Below are positions 54,637 to 62,751 of a stretch of DNA of 64,000 bases, one piece after another; the stretch's first letter is position 1; each line of letters starts with the position of its first letter. A program made the translations under genes and the position numbers. The notes beneath the pieces were generated by a model. It searched no databases. It was not told the origin of the DNA and saw only the letters and a program-made list of their open reading frames with translations. This stretch comes from Acidithiobacillus sp. YTS05. Lineage in GTDB: Bacteria > Pseudomonadota > Gammaproteobacteria > Acidithiobacillales > Acidithiobacillaceae. Where the stretch lies: NCBI RefSeq assembly GCF_024396695.1, contig NZ_CP094359.1, forward strand, positions 558,001-622,000, read 5' to 3'.

Positions 54637-55082
54637 GCGGCTGCAGGAGCCTTGACCACTAGTACCGGACAGTGCGCGTGATGGACCACGGCACTGGCCA
54701 CAGAACCCAATAGTAGGCGACCAATCGCCCCTTGCTCCTGACTGCCGATGACGATCAGGTCATGAGTCCCTTCCGCCGCGTATTCGCAGATATTCCTGCC
54801 AATGCCACCCGCTTTTTCGAGAAGTACACCATGGCTTGGAACGACGGTAGATTTCTGCAGGGCATCCAGTCGTTCCTGCGCCAGCGAACGCAGGCGCTGC
54901 ATCATCTCCAGAGAACTCGGTAACAGCTCCTCCGGAAGCTGCAGGTCCATGATCTGAGTATCAAGGATGTGCAGCAAGGTGAGCTCGGCCTGATGCAGGC
55001 GCGCCTCCTCGCCTGCGTGCGCAAGGACCGTGCCGGCCATGCCGCTGAAATCGACGGCGACAAGGATTTTGTGATAGCTCAT
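54633..55082 (-). CDS. Universal stress protein (UspA family)
   Basis: 149 residues. The ATP-binding motif is GSQEQGAIGRLLLGSVASAVV near the end, with VAVDFSG at the start. Overlaps the proS stop by 3 bases (ATGA), so it is translated with prolyl-tRNA synthetase. Its end overlaps the convergent lipoprotein gene. Confidence 0.9.
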   Translation of the reverse strand: MSYHKILVAVDFSGMAGTVLAHAGEEARLHQAELTLLHILDTQIMDLQLPEELLPSSLEMMQRLRSLAQERLDALQKSTVVPSHGVLLEKAGGIGRNICEYAAEGTHDLIVIGSQEQGAIGRLLLGSVASAVVHHAHCPVLVVKAPAAA

Positions 55083-56785
55083 CTGGGTTCTCCTTGCAGG
55101 ATGCTCAGCACCTCTGCTTCGCTGATCAGGTGATTTTCACTGTCGCGGCGGCCGCGATATTCCCAAAGATTCTGCGCCAGAGTCTTTTCGCTGATGACCA
55201 AGCGATGGGGCAGGCCAATCAGGTCCATGGTAGCAAACTGTACCCCCGGACGTTCGTCGCGGTCATCGAGGAAGACCTGCAGTCCTTTTGCCTCGAGCCG
55301 CGCCATCATCGCTTCGGCGGCCGCCAGCACTGTCGGCGATTTCTTGGCCTGGATGGCGACGATGCCAACGTCAAAGGGCGCCATGGTGGCTGGCCAGCAG
55401 ATGCCACGTTCGTCAAAATTCTGCTCGACAGCGGCAGCGACGATGCGCGATACACCAATGCCATAGCAGCCCATGAGCACGACCTGCTCTTTCCCGGCCT
55501 CATTGAGGACGCGCACGCCCAGCTTCTCGCTGTAGCGGGTGCCCAGCTGAAAAACGTGTCCCACCTCAATGCCGCGGCGAATGCCTAGACTACCCGTGGC
55601 ACAGTGCGGACAGGCATCCCCTACCTGAACGTTACGCAGATCCGCTGCTTGGGGGCGCGGCAGATCGCGTTCCCAATTGAGATGCAGCCAGTGCTGTCCG
55701 CCAATGTTGGCGCCCGTACTGAAATTGCGCAGGACGAGAACCCGCTGGTCCGCGACGATGGGCAGGGGGGCCGGCAAGTCCTTGGGGCCGAGAAAGCCAA
55801 AGGGCACGCCGAGCAGCTCCCGGGTCTCTTCGGCGCTGGCGAGGCGTAGGGTGTCCGCATCCAGCACACGTGCCGCCTTGATCAGGTTCAGCTCGTCATC
55901 TCCCCGCAGCAGAAGCAGCGTGGGTTTGTCATCGGCAAAGACCAGAAGGCTCTTGACCACCTGAGCGGGACTTATGCCGAGCACCTTCGCCTGATCTTCT
56001 ACCGTGCGAATCCCCGGAGTAGCCCGTTGCTCGGCAGGCAGAAGGGGATCGCTGCTGTCCAGCAGCGGGCGGCTACGGGCCAGCTCCTGATTGGCCGCGT
56101 AGTCGCAGGCCGAGCAATGCACGATGGCATCTTCTCCGGAATCCGCCAACACATGGAATTCATGGGAGGCCTTACCACCAATGGCCCCGGTATCGGCATC
56201 GACGGCGCGAAATTCCAGGCCCAGGCGCGTAAAGATGTTGCGGTAGGCGTCGTACATCTCCTGATAGGTGGCCCTCAGGGAATCCTGATCGATGTGAAAC
56301 GAATAGGCATCTTTCATGATGAACTCGCGTGCACGCATGAGTCCAAAGCGCGGACGAATCTCATCGCGGAACTTTGTCTGCACTTGATACAGGTTCAGCG
56401 GTAGTTGTCGATAGGAGCGGATCTCCCGCCGCGCCAGATCGCTGATCACCTCCTCGTGGGTCGGTCCCAGGCAGAAATCACGTTGATGGCGATCTTTCAG
56501 GCGCAACAGCTCGGGGCCATAGAGCTCCCAGCGCCCCGACTCCTGCCACAGCTCTGCCGGTTGTACTACCGGCATCAGCACTTCCTGAGCACCAGCGCGT
56601 TCCATCTCCTCACGCACTACCCCCTCTACCTTACGTAGTACGCGCAGGCCCAGCGGCAGCCAAGTGTAGAGGCCCGAAGCGAGGCGGCGGATGAAACCGC
56701 CGCGCAGCAGCAGCTGATGGCTGATGAGCTCGGCTTCCGCGGGGGTTTCCTTGAGGGTGGGAAGAAAGAATTGACTGGCGCGCAT
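55079..56785 (-). CDS. proS: Prolyl-tRNA synthetase (bacterial long form)
   Basis: 568 residues. Class II motifs: PVVQPAELWQESGR, FRDEIRPRFGLMRAREFIMKD, and a C-terminal GCYGIGVSR. An insert domain (YbaK-like editing region, about 220-400) is present. Start ATG at 56785 rather than the longer frame, matching the usual MRASQFFLPT start. Confidence 0.95.
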   Translation of the reverse strand: MRASQFFLPTLKETPAEAELISHQLLLRGGFIRRLASGLYTWLPLGLRVLRKVEGVVREEMERAGAQEVLMPVVQPAELWQESGRWELYGPELLRLKDRHQRDFCLGPTHEEVISDLARREIRSYRQLPLNLYQVQTKFRDEIRPRFGLMRAREFIMKDAYSFHIDQDSLRATYQEMYDAYRNIFTRLGLEFRAVDADTGAIGGKASHEFHVLADSGEDAIVHCSACDYAANQELARSRPLLDSSDPLLPAEQRATPGIRTVEDQAKVLGISPAQVVKSLLVFADDKPTLLLLRGDDELNLIKAARVLDADTLRLASAEETRELLGVPFGFLGPKDLPAPLPIVADQRVLVLRNFSTGANIGGQHWLHLNWERDLPRPQAADLRNVQVGDACPHCATGSLGIRRGIEVGHVFQLGTRYSEKLGVRVLNEAGKEQVVLMGCYGIGVSRIVAAAVEQNFDERGICWPATMAPFDVGIVAIQAKKSPTVLAAAEAMMARLEAKGLQVFLDDRDERPGVQFATMDLIGLPHRLVISEKTLAQNLWEYRGRRDSENHLISEAEVLSILQGEPR

Positions 56786-57144
56786 ACCCGATCCATGACT
56801 ACAGAAAGATGGTGCAGTGTAGGCAAAGTCAGGGCCACGCAAAAGGGGGAGGGCGCGCTATCGGATAATCCATGTCTCCGCGCGCCGTGCGTCGGGTAGG
56901 TCGCATGATTTCGCTGCTGCGCCGTGGAGCGCGCCGGTGATCACGCGGCAGCAGTTTTTTTGGCGGGTGTATATCAGCGAAATTTACTTTCTTCTATGGC
57001 GTAATCGGCGAGTTTTTTTGCAATTTTTTGTCCATTTATTTGTATGTATTTATCTCAAATTAGATTTTTCTACAATATTTGAACTTTGTCTTATTTGATG
57101 GGTCATAATTTTTGTCTTGCAACGGAAAAAGGAGAAGATGAGGA
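56786..57144. other. 359-base divergent region between proS and sor
   Basis: The proS-side half is GC-rich; the sor-side half (about 56970-57130) is strongly AT-rich. It holds a hairpin with T-tract (56914-56961) and the sor ribosome site (AAAAAGGAG, then ATG 57145). I found no convincing -35/-10 pair; TTGAAC at 57078 is the nearest -35 candidate but with a 19-base spacer to CATAAT. Confidence 0.6.
56914..56961 (+). terminator. Hairpin with T7 tract in the sor leader region
   Basis: CTGCTGC at 56914-56920 pairs with GCAGCAG at 56948-56954 (inner pairs continue after a 2-base mismatch: CGTG at 56923-56926 with CACG at 56942-56945), followed by TTTTTTT (56955-56961). No plus-strand gene lies upstream, so it could be a leader terminator or attenuator, or an insulator against antisense read-through. 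Confidence 0.55.
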
Positions 57145-58080
57145 ATGAGTAATAACCCTATTATTGCCATCAATCAGTCAAAAGTTGCCAATCGTCCGGA
57201 AAGCTATCAGACGATGATGAAAGTTGGGCCGAAAGTTTGCATTACCACGGCATCCCACCCCGGATTCCTGGGCTTTGAACAATTGCTGCAAACCGGAATC
57301 CATCCCATGGCAGGGCGCTACGGCGGCGGTGCTATCGATATGCACGAGACGCTCAATCCTATCGGCATGTTTCAGTACACCGTATGGAAAGACGTAAAAT
57401 CCCACGAAGAAATGCATCATGATAATTTCAAGGAAATTTATGAGCTTTGCGGTGATTGTCTGGACATGGTGATCGAGGGGCCGTGGGAGCCATACTATGA
57501 AATCGTCCGTTCGGATTTGCCACCGATCATTGCCATGACCGATGTTCCCGCTGCCTTGGGCGGAGCCTTTGCCAAGCAAGAGGCTGTTCCCAAGGTAGCG
57601 CTGGCTGCCAAACGGGCCATTGCGATTGGTGACCATTGGGTCATGGATGGGCATGAAACGGCGTTTGAGGAGGGGGCAGAGCGTACGCTCAGTTGGTTCA
57701 AAGAGAACGTCCCCGGAATGATTGGTTGGATGATTCTAAAGCAATTCGGTGTTTCGGCCATTGGTTCCTTCCAGCTCGATCCGCAAGGAATGTTGAAGGC
57801 AACCCTGGGAGCCAATCCGCCAAAATATAATACCAATCGCGGCAGCGCGATCCCCAGTACGCCACCAATTCCTGGGCAAACTCCAGTGCAATATCTAGTG
57901 CACATGGAGTGGGAATCGCCAGAGGCGGCGCACATGGGCATCGCCCACGCGATGCTCGACTATGAGTGCCGTCAGATTCACAACGATGGTGTATTGGCAC
58001 ACCTCGACAAGGGCCCCTATTACCAGATTTTCGCGCCGATGATGGAGCAAGGGCAGTGGCGGAAAAAGCTGGTAAAATAA
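57145..58080 (+). CDS. sor: Sulfur oxygenase reductase (SOR)
   Basis: 311 residues, cytoplasmic. It disproportionates elemental sulfur with oxygen to sulfite, thiosulfate and sulfide without cofactors. Iron ligands His87, His91 and Glu115 and the active-site cysteines Cys32, Cys102 and Cys105 (ELCGDC) are all present (numbering includes the Met). AAAAAGGAG gives a strong ribosome site. The gene and its leader are AT-richer than the neighbours (three sampled 60-base lines gave 47, 43 and 57% GC), consistent with horizontal gain. SOR occurs in A. caldus-type organisms. Confidence 0.97.
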   Translation: MSNNPIIAINQSKVANRPESYQTMMKVGPKVCITTASHPGFLGFEQLLQTGIHPMAGRYGGGAIDMHETLNPIGMFQYTVWKDVKSHEEMHHDNFKEIYELCGDCLDMVIEGPWEPYYEIVRSDLPPIIAMTDVPAALGGAFAKQEAVPKVALAAKRAIAIGDHWVMDGHETAFEEGAERTLSWFKENVPGMIGWMILKQFGVSAIGSFQLDPQGMLKATLGANPPKYNTNRGSAIPSTPPIPGQTPVQYLVHMEWESPEAAHMGIAHAMLDYECRQIHNDGVLAHLDKGPYYQIFAPMMEQGQWRKKLVK

Positions 58081-58140
58081 TGGGGAGATGAGGTAGTTTA
58101 CCAGACTGGTTCGCCCCTCTTCTGGGCGGATCAGTCGTTG

Positions 58141-59271
58141 ATGGATGTAGTGCCACGGATTGGTGATGAGAAAGAAGTCGGTTTTCGGAGCGTTCGCTCT
58201 TTTTCTGCTGTATGCAACGCTACGGAATTTGCGAGACTTTTTGTGAAAAGAAAAGCCGACTGCAAACCGACAGCAATGCCCTACGCGGTGGTCATGGCCA
58301 CCGGCGGAACGGCAAGCGTAGCAGCAGCGGCTAATTATTGGCTGCTGGCCGCAACCTTGCTCACCTTGGCCTGCCTGCAGGCAGTGTACATCCCATTAGC
58401 TTGGTTTTGGCTCCGGCGTCGATTCCTGTCGATGCCACAGATCCCCAACTTTGCCGGCAGGTCAGCTGATCAGTACGTCGGCGCCCACACCATTCCCCTT
58501 GGCTTGGCGGTAGTAAGCTCGGGGATGGCTTTTTTTGCGCATGTGGAAGGCATGACTGCATTGCTGGGCTTGGCAGAATTCCTGCTCGCTCTCAGTTGGC
58601 TGCTGGTACTTCTTTGCGCCGCACCATTCTTCCTGGCTGTATACCGCTTCGGGATTTCGCTGGAACGGGTGAGTGGCGCATGGTTTCTGGTGCCGGCAGC
58701 GGTCTTGGGAGCCGGTGTTGCTACTGGAGATGTCCTCGCATCGACGCAAAGCGATTGGAACCTTGTCGTCGTTGCCGGTGCCCTGCTGGGTGGGATTCTA
58801 TATGTTGCCATCGCGTTCCTGGCAGCCCTGCGCATCCGTCGCTTTGGCTTGCATGGCGTACCGCAGGCCCCCTGGTGGATCGCCATGGGCTGTGCCGGAT
58901 TCGCCGCCCTGGCTCTGGGGCATGCGTGGGCCTGGCAGGATTTGACCCCTGTGGCACACCATGCGCTCGCCATGCTGATGCTACTGGCGGAAATTCTCGC
59001 CATCGTTCTGTTCTTTCCAATAGCCTTTCGCAGCGCCATTTTTCTGTTCCGTGACTGCGCCTTCCGCAATCCTGTTGCCTGGCCTCCCACGTTCTCCACA
59101 TCGGTATTCGCGCTGAGTTGCCTGCAGTCGGCATCCATCCTTTCGATCCCCGCGTTCCACTGCTTGGGGATTGTGGCTGGATCTTTCGCGTTACTCTTCT
59201 GGTTTGCCAGTATTTTCTGGGAGCTATGGCGCAGAGTCACAGCGGGCTATTTCGCCAAGGAGATACGTTGA
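58141..59271 (+). CDS. TDT/SLAC1-family anion permease (possible sulfite exporter)
   Basis: About 376 residues with some ten hydrophobic spans. PYAVVMATGGTASVA near residue 47 matches the opening span of the tellurite-resistance/dicarboxylate (TDT) transporter family. The family includes yeast Ssu1, a sulfite pump. The gene lies 60 bases after sor on the same strand with no strong terminator between, so a shared transcript is plausible. Start uncertain: ATG 58141, TTG 58138 or an internal GTG (58243). Confidence 0.75.
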   Translation: MDVVPRIGDEKEVGFRSVRSFSAVCNATEFARLFVKRKADCKPTAMPYAVVMATGGTASVAAAANYWLLAATLLTLACLQAVYIPLAWFWLRRRFLSMPQIPNFAGRSADQYVGAHTIPLGLAVVSSGMAFFAHVEGMTALLGLAEFLLALSWLLVLLCAAPFFLAVYRFGISLERVSGAWFLVPAAVLGAGVATGDVLASTQSDWNLVVVAGALLGGILYVAIAFLAALRIRRFGLHGVPQAPWWIAMGCAGFAALALGHAWAWQDLTPVAHHALAMLMLLAEILAIVLFFPIAFRSAIFLFRDCAFRNPVAWPPTFSTSVFALSCLQSASILSIPAFHCLGIVAGSFALLFWFASIFWELWRRVTAGYFAKEIR

Positions 59272-59300
59272 CTGTCGATTGGCACAAAAATTCGATTTTT

Positions 59301-60449
59301 CTAGTGCGCTGGGTTCTGTCCCGTGCTGTTGCGCCAAGCCAGCCAGAGCAGGGGAATGGCCCACAAAGCGGAGAACTGATAAATCTGGTTGAGAGACAAT
59401 AAGGATTGCAGTGGCCCCAGTCCGGTCGAGCCAATGCCCTCACCCACCATCAATGCCCCCACCAGTAGCCCTGCCATTTGTGTTCCCTCCTCGCCATGAC
59501 GGGCAACCCCAAACGCCATGCTATAGGGGTAATAGACGCCACAGGCTATTCCCGCCAAGGTAAAGAACAAGAGCAGAGATTCGCCGCTTTGCAACTGCGG
59601 AATGATCAGAAAGCAGGCAGCCATTCCCAAGGGTACGGCACGATAGACCCAGCGTCGCGAAAGCCAGCGGTCGGGAATGGATCCGAGGACAAAGCGCGCG
59701 ACGGTCTCGCCGCCCCAGAACAGGGACAGGGCTGCAGCACCCGTTGCCCGCGGCAAATGATGATCGACGCTGACCAGAATATTCGCCCAACTGCCAAAGC
59801 TACCCTCGCAGATGGCGTAGATGAGGACTGCGGCAGCAAAGGGGATCATGGACTTTTTCCAGGCGCGCAAGCCACCGATCTCTTGCCCCTGTTGTTCTTC
59901 CTGGGCCTGGGGCAGGAGCAAGACCAGCAGCCAGAGCAGGAGGATGACCGCGGGCCACAGTACCCAGGTCAGCCAGCTGGAGGACAGATGCAGGAGCATG
60001 GGAGAAACTGCCGTGGCGCCGCCAATCACGGCATTCAGGAGGGTGACGGCCGCCGTGGCGCTACCGGCAAAGATCAGGGTAGAAGCTCGGTTGATGGCAG
60101 CGTTGGTCAGACCAAAACCGACGCCAAGAAGCAGTGTTTCGGCGAGCAGCAGAAAAACTACGGAACCATGCCCGCTGAAGTAGGCAAGGACCAGCAGTCC
60201 CATGGCGATCGTGTTGCTCAAGATGCCAATGCGAAAGAGTCCATGCGCACCGAGGCGCCTATGGATGCTCCCGGCGGCGAGAGCGGCGATGACGGCACCA
60301 ATGATCTCCGGAAAATACAACATGCCATAGGTACTATTGCTCATGTTGTACGGCGCGCTGCGCAGGATACTCCCCAGCGCCGGGATCAGGACGAAGGCCG
60401 AACCCTGCAGAAACCCCGCCGCAAATACCGCTGTCGTGCCCTTTTTCAC
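59301..60449 (-). CDS. MFS transporter
   Basis: 382 residues with about twelve membrane spans and an MFS-type loop (GSIHRRLGAHGLFR between spans 2 and 3; GSIPDRWLSRRW later). GTG start lies directly after the stop of the GMC gene, so it is the last gene of the four-gene minus-strand operon. The substrate is unknown; a sugar or polyol is suggested by the neighbours. Convergent with the TDT permease gene. Confidence 0.85.
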   Translation of the reverse strand: MKKGTTAVFAAGFLQGSAFVLIPALGSILRSAPYNMSNSTYGMLYFPEIIGAVIAALAAGSIHRRLGAHGLFRIGILSNTIAMGLLVLAYFSGHGSVVFLLLAETLLLGVGFGLTNAAINRASTLIFAGSATAAVTLLNAVIGGATAVSPMLLHLSSSWLTWVLWPAVILLLWLLVLLLPQAQEEQQGQEIGGLRAWKKSMIPFAAAVLIYAICEGSFGSWANILVSVDHHLPRATGAAALSLFWGGETVARFVLGSIPDRWLSRRWVYRAVPLGMAACFLIIPQLQSGESLLLFFTLAGIACGVYYPYSMAFGVARHGEEGTQMAGLLVGALMVGEGIGSTGLGPLQSLLSLNQIYQFSALWAIPLLWLAWRNSTGQNPAH

Positions 60450-61961
60450 TCAGCTGCTCCGCAGTCGTTCGCGCAGAACGCTGGCTACGCGGATGGCGTT
60501 GGCCATGATGGTGAGAGAGGGGTTCACCGCGCTGATGGAAGGCATGAAGCTCGCATCAACCACATATAAATTGTCGAGATCATGGGCCTTGCAGTTACGA
60601 TCGAGAACACTCGTCTGCGGATCATCGCCAAAGCGGCAGGTTCCCACCTGGTGGGCGGTAGCGGAGATATCCATGGACTGAAAGAACACCAGGGAAAAGC
60701 CGATCTTCTGCAGAATGTCTTGCCATTTTGCGCAGAGGCGACGATGGCTCTCACGATTTTTGGGTTGCCAATGCAGCTGGATGCCGCCGCGTTCATCCAG
60801 GGTGACGCGGTTTTCGGGGCTTGGCAGATCCTCTGTCGTCAGCCACCAGTCGACAGAATGACTGGCCGCCCAGGCGGTCATGGGAATTGGCCAGCGCGGA
60901 CGTTGCGCATGCAGAAGGGCTGGTGTCACCTTACCAAGGCCCTGGATATGGCCAAGGGGATAGGGGTAATCGGGATCGCCAGAGTCTTCGTAAAAATCAT
61001 TCAGGGCCAGGGTTTTTTGAAAGATACTGCGGTTCTCGCGGGTGATCTTGATCGCCATGCAGGCGCTGTTGAGGTGACACATATAGTTGCGTCCAACCTG
61101 ATCACTACGGTTGGCGATGCCGTTGGGAAAAGTCTCGCTGCGGGAGGCCAGGAGCAGGGCAGCGCTATTGACCGCACCCGCCGCCAGGACTACGAGACGG
61201 GCATGGTAGCGGTGCTGATCGGTCTCCACCCCGGATACCCGTCTGCCGTCCTCTGCAAGAAGGATCCTGCGTACTCGCTCGTTGCGAAGCAGGGTGACAT
61301 TGGCGTGTTGCAGAGCCGGTCGTACCCCACAGAGCTCGGCGTCGCCCTTGGCATGAACGAGACAGGGAAAGCCGTCACAGGCGGGACAGCGCACACAAGG
61401 ACTCTGCGCAGGGTCGTCTTCCAAGCGGTGCAACGCCAGCGGTAGGGGGAAAGGATGATATCCTTGGGCGCGTAAGGCCGTATCGACCAGCGCTACGTCT
61501 TCCTCGTGGGGCATGGGGGGAAATGGATAGGGGCCACGGGGTCCCTCGGTAGGGTCGCTCCCGGCCGCGCCATGGGCGAAGTACCAGTGCTCGGCAGTAT
61601 CGTAATGAGGCGCCAGATCTTCGTACCGAATGGGCCACGCCGGTGTCACCCCGTCGACATGGCGACGCTCCTGGAAATCCGTGGGACGCCGCCGCAGGAT
61701 GGCCGCGCCGTAAAATTTGGTATTACCACCCACGTGGTAGCCCGTCACCGGATGGAAAGGCTGGCCGTTGCCATCCCCCCAGGTTTCTTCGGTATGGTAG
61801 CGGTAACTTGCAAAGACCGTTTGTGGGTCCCAGTTGCCCCATTCGCGCGGCAGGTAATCACCACGCTCGAGAATCAGGATGCGCAAACCGCTGTCGGCCA
61901 GGGCGCGAGCGAGGGTACCGCCACCAGCGCCGCTGCCGACGATGAGGACGTCGGCGTCCAT
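60450..61961 (-). CDS. GMC-family FAD oxidoreductase
   Basis: 503 residues. FAD motif VGSGAGGGTLARAL (8-21), GGNTKFYGA, and C-terminal HQVGTCRFGDDPQTSVLD plus NPSLTIMANAIRVA, typical of GMC oxidoreductases acting on alcohols or sugars. Cysteine-rich CVRCPACDGFPC at about 190-200 may bind metal or heme-partner. Between the SDR gene (4-base gap) and the MFS gene. Confidence 0.87.
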   Translation of the reverse strand: MDADVLIVGSGAGGGTLARALADSGLRILILERGDYLPREWGNWDPQTVFASYRYHTEETWGDGNGQPFHPVTGYHVGGNTKFYGAAILRRRPTDFQERRHVDGVTPAWPIRYEDLAPHYDTAEHWYFAHGAAGSDPTEGPRGPYPFPPMPHEEDVALVDTALRAQGYHPFPLPLALHRLEDDPAQSPCVRCPACDGFPCLVHAKGDAELCGVRPALQHANVTLLRNERVRRILLAEDGRRVSGVETDQHRYHARLVVLAAGAVNSAALLLASRSETFPNGIANRSDQVGRNYMCHLNSACMAIKITRENRSIFQKTLALNDFYEDSGDPDYPYPLGHIQGLGKVTPALLHAQRPRWPIPMTAWAASHSVDWWLTTEDLPSPENRVTLDERGGIQLHWQPKNRESHRRLCAKWQDILQKIGFSLVFFQSMDISATAHQVGTCRFGDDPQTSVLDRNCKAHDLDNLYVVDASFMPSISAVNPSLTIMANAIRVASVLRERLRSS

Positions 61962-61965
61962 GGGT

Positions 61966-62751
61966 TCAGCCGCCGTGGCGAAAATCGGGATAGATCAGCA
62001 TGCCGCCATCCACGGCGAGGGTGGTGCCGGTGATGTAACTGGCCAGATCGCTCGCCAGAAAGGCCACGACTGCGGCAACCTCTTCGGGTTTGCCCAAGCG
62101 ACCCATGGAGATTTTTTTGTCGAGGTCTTTGAGGGATTCTGGATCGTCCCAGACCGACTGATTGATAGGGGTCTTGATGGCGCCGGGGGCGAGGGCGACC
62201 ACCCGAATGCCCTTGTCGGCAGTTTCCTGGGCCAGGGTCTTGGTGAACATCGACAGGCCCGCCTTGGCACTGGTATAGGCGCTGTAGCCCTCCCAGGGAA
62301 TGAATTCATGTACCGAGGTGACGTTGACAATCACGCCGTGTTTTTTCTTCTCCATTCGGGAGATGGCGGCGCGGGCACAGTAATAGGGACCCAGCAAATC
62401 CACCGCGATGACTTTTTCCCATGCCTGCGGGTCGTCGTCCCCTACCAGGGCATGGGGGCCATCCATCCCCGCATTGTTGATCAGGATATCCAAGCCGCCA
62501 AACGCGCGTTCGACGTTGCTCAGGAGCTGTTCCACTGCCTCCGGGTCGGAAATATCGGCGGCAAAGGCCCGAGCCTTGCCCCCCGCTTTCTCGATGTTGC
62601 GTACCACGGCTTCGGCCTCTTCCTGTCCTTTGCGGTAGTGCACCGCCACCTCTGCCCCGGCCGCAGCTAGGGTCTCGCTCATGGCACGCCCCAATCCGCC
62701 GCTGCCCCCCGTCACCAAGGCCGTTCTACCGGCCAGGTCGATACTGATCAT
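61966..62751 (-). CDS. Short-chain dehydrogenase/reductase (glucose-1-dehydrogenase-like)
   Basis: 261 residues. TGGSGGLGR cofactor motif, NNAGM, catalytic Ser (VTSVHEF) and YTSAK (Tyr/Lys). HYRKGQEEAE suggests NADP preference. Overlaps the GH15 stop by 4 bases. Likely oxidises a sugar or polyol. Confidence 0.87.
   Translation of the reverse strand: MISIDLAGRTALVTGGSGGLGRAMSETLAAAGAEVAVHYRKGQEEAEAVVRNIEKAGGKARAFAADISDPEAVEQLLSNVERAFGGLDILINNAGMDGPHALVGDDDPQAWEKVIAVDLLGPYYCARAAISRMEKKKHGVIVNVTSVHEFIPWEGYSAYTSAKAGLSMFTKTLAQETADKGIRVVALAPGAIKTPINQSVWDDPESLKDLDKKISMGRLGKPEEVAAVVAFLASDLASYITGTTLAVDGGMLIYPDFRHGG

Noticed and set aside
58112..58128. Short hairpin after sor as a terminator
   Set aside because: Only a 5-bp stem and no T-run, so it was not called; it leaves sor-permease read-through possible.
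59478..60569. 363-residue plus-strand frame opposite the MFS gene
   Set aside because: Low-complexity, Gln/Gly-rich and without hydrophobic or motif pattern, while the minus-strand frame is a clear twelve-span transporter.
60582..61445. 287-residue plus-strand frame opposite the GMC gene
   Set aside because: Antisense to conserved FAD and GMC motifs; no supporting signal.
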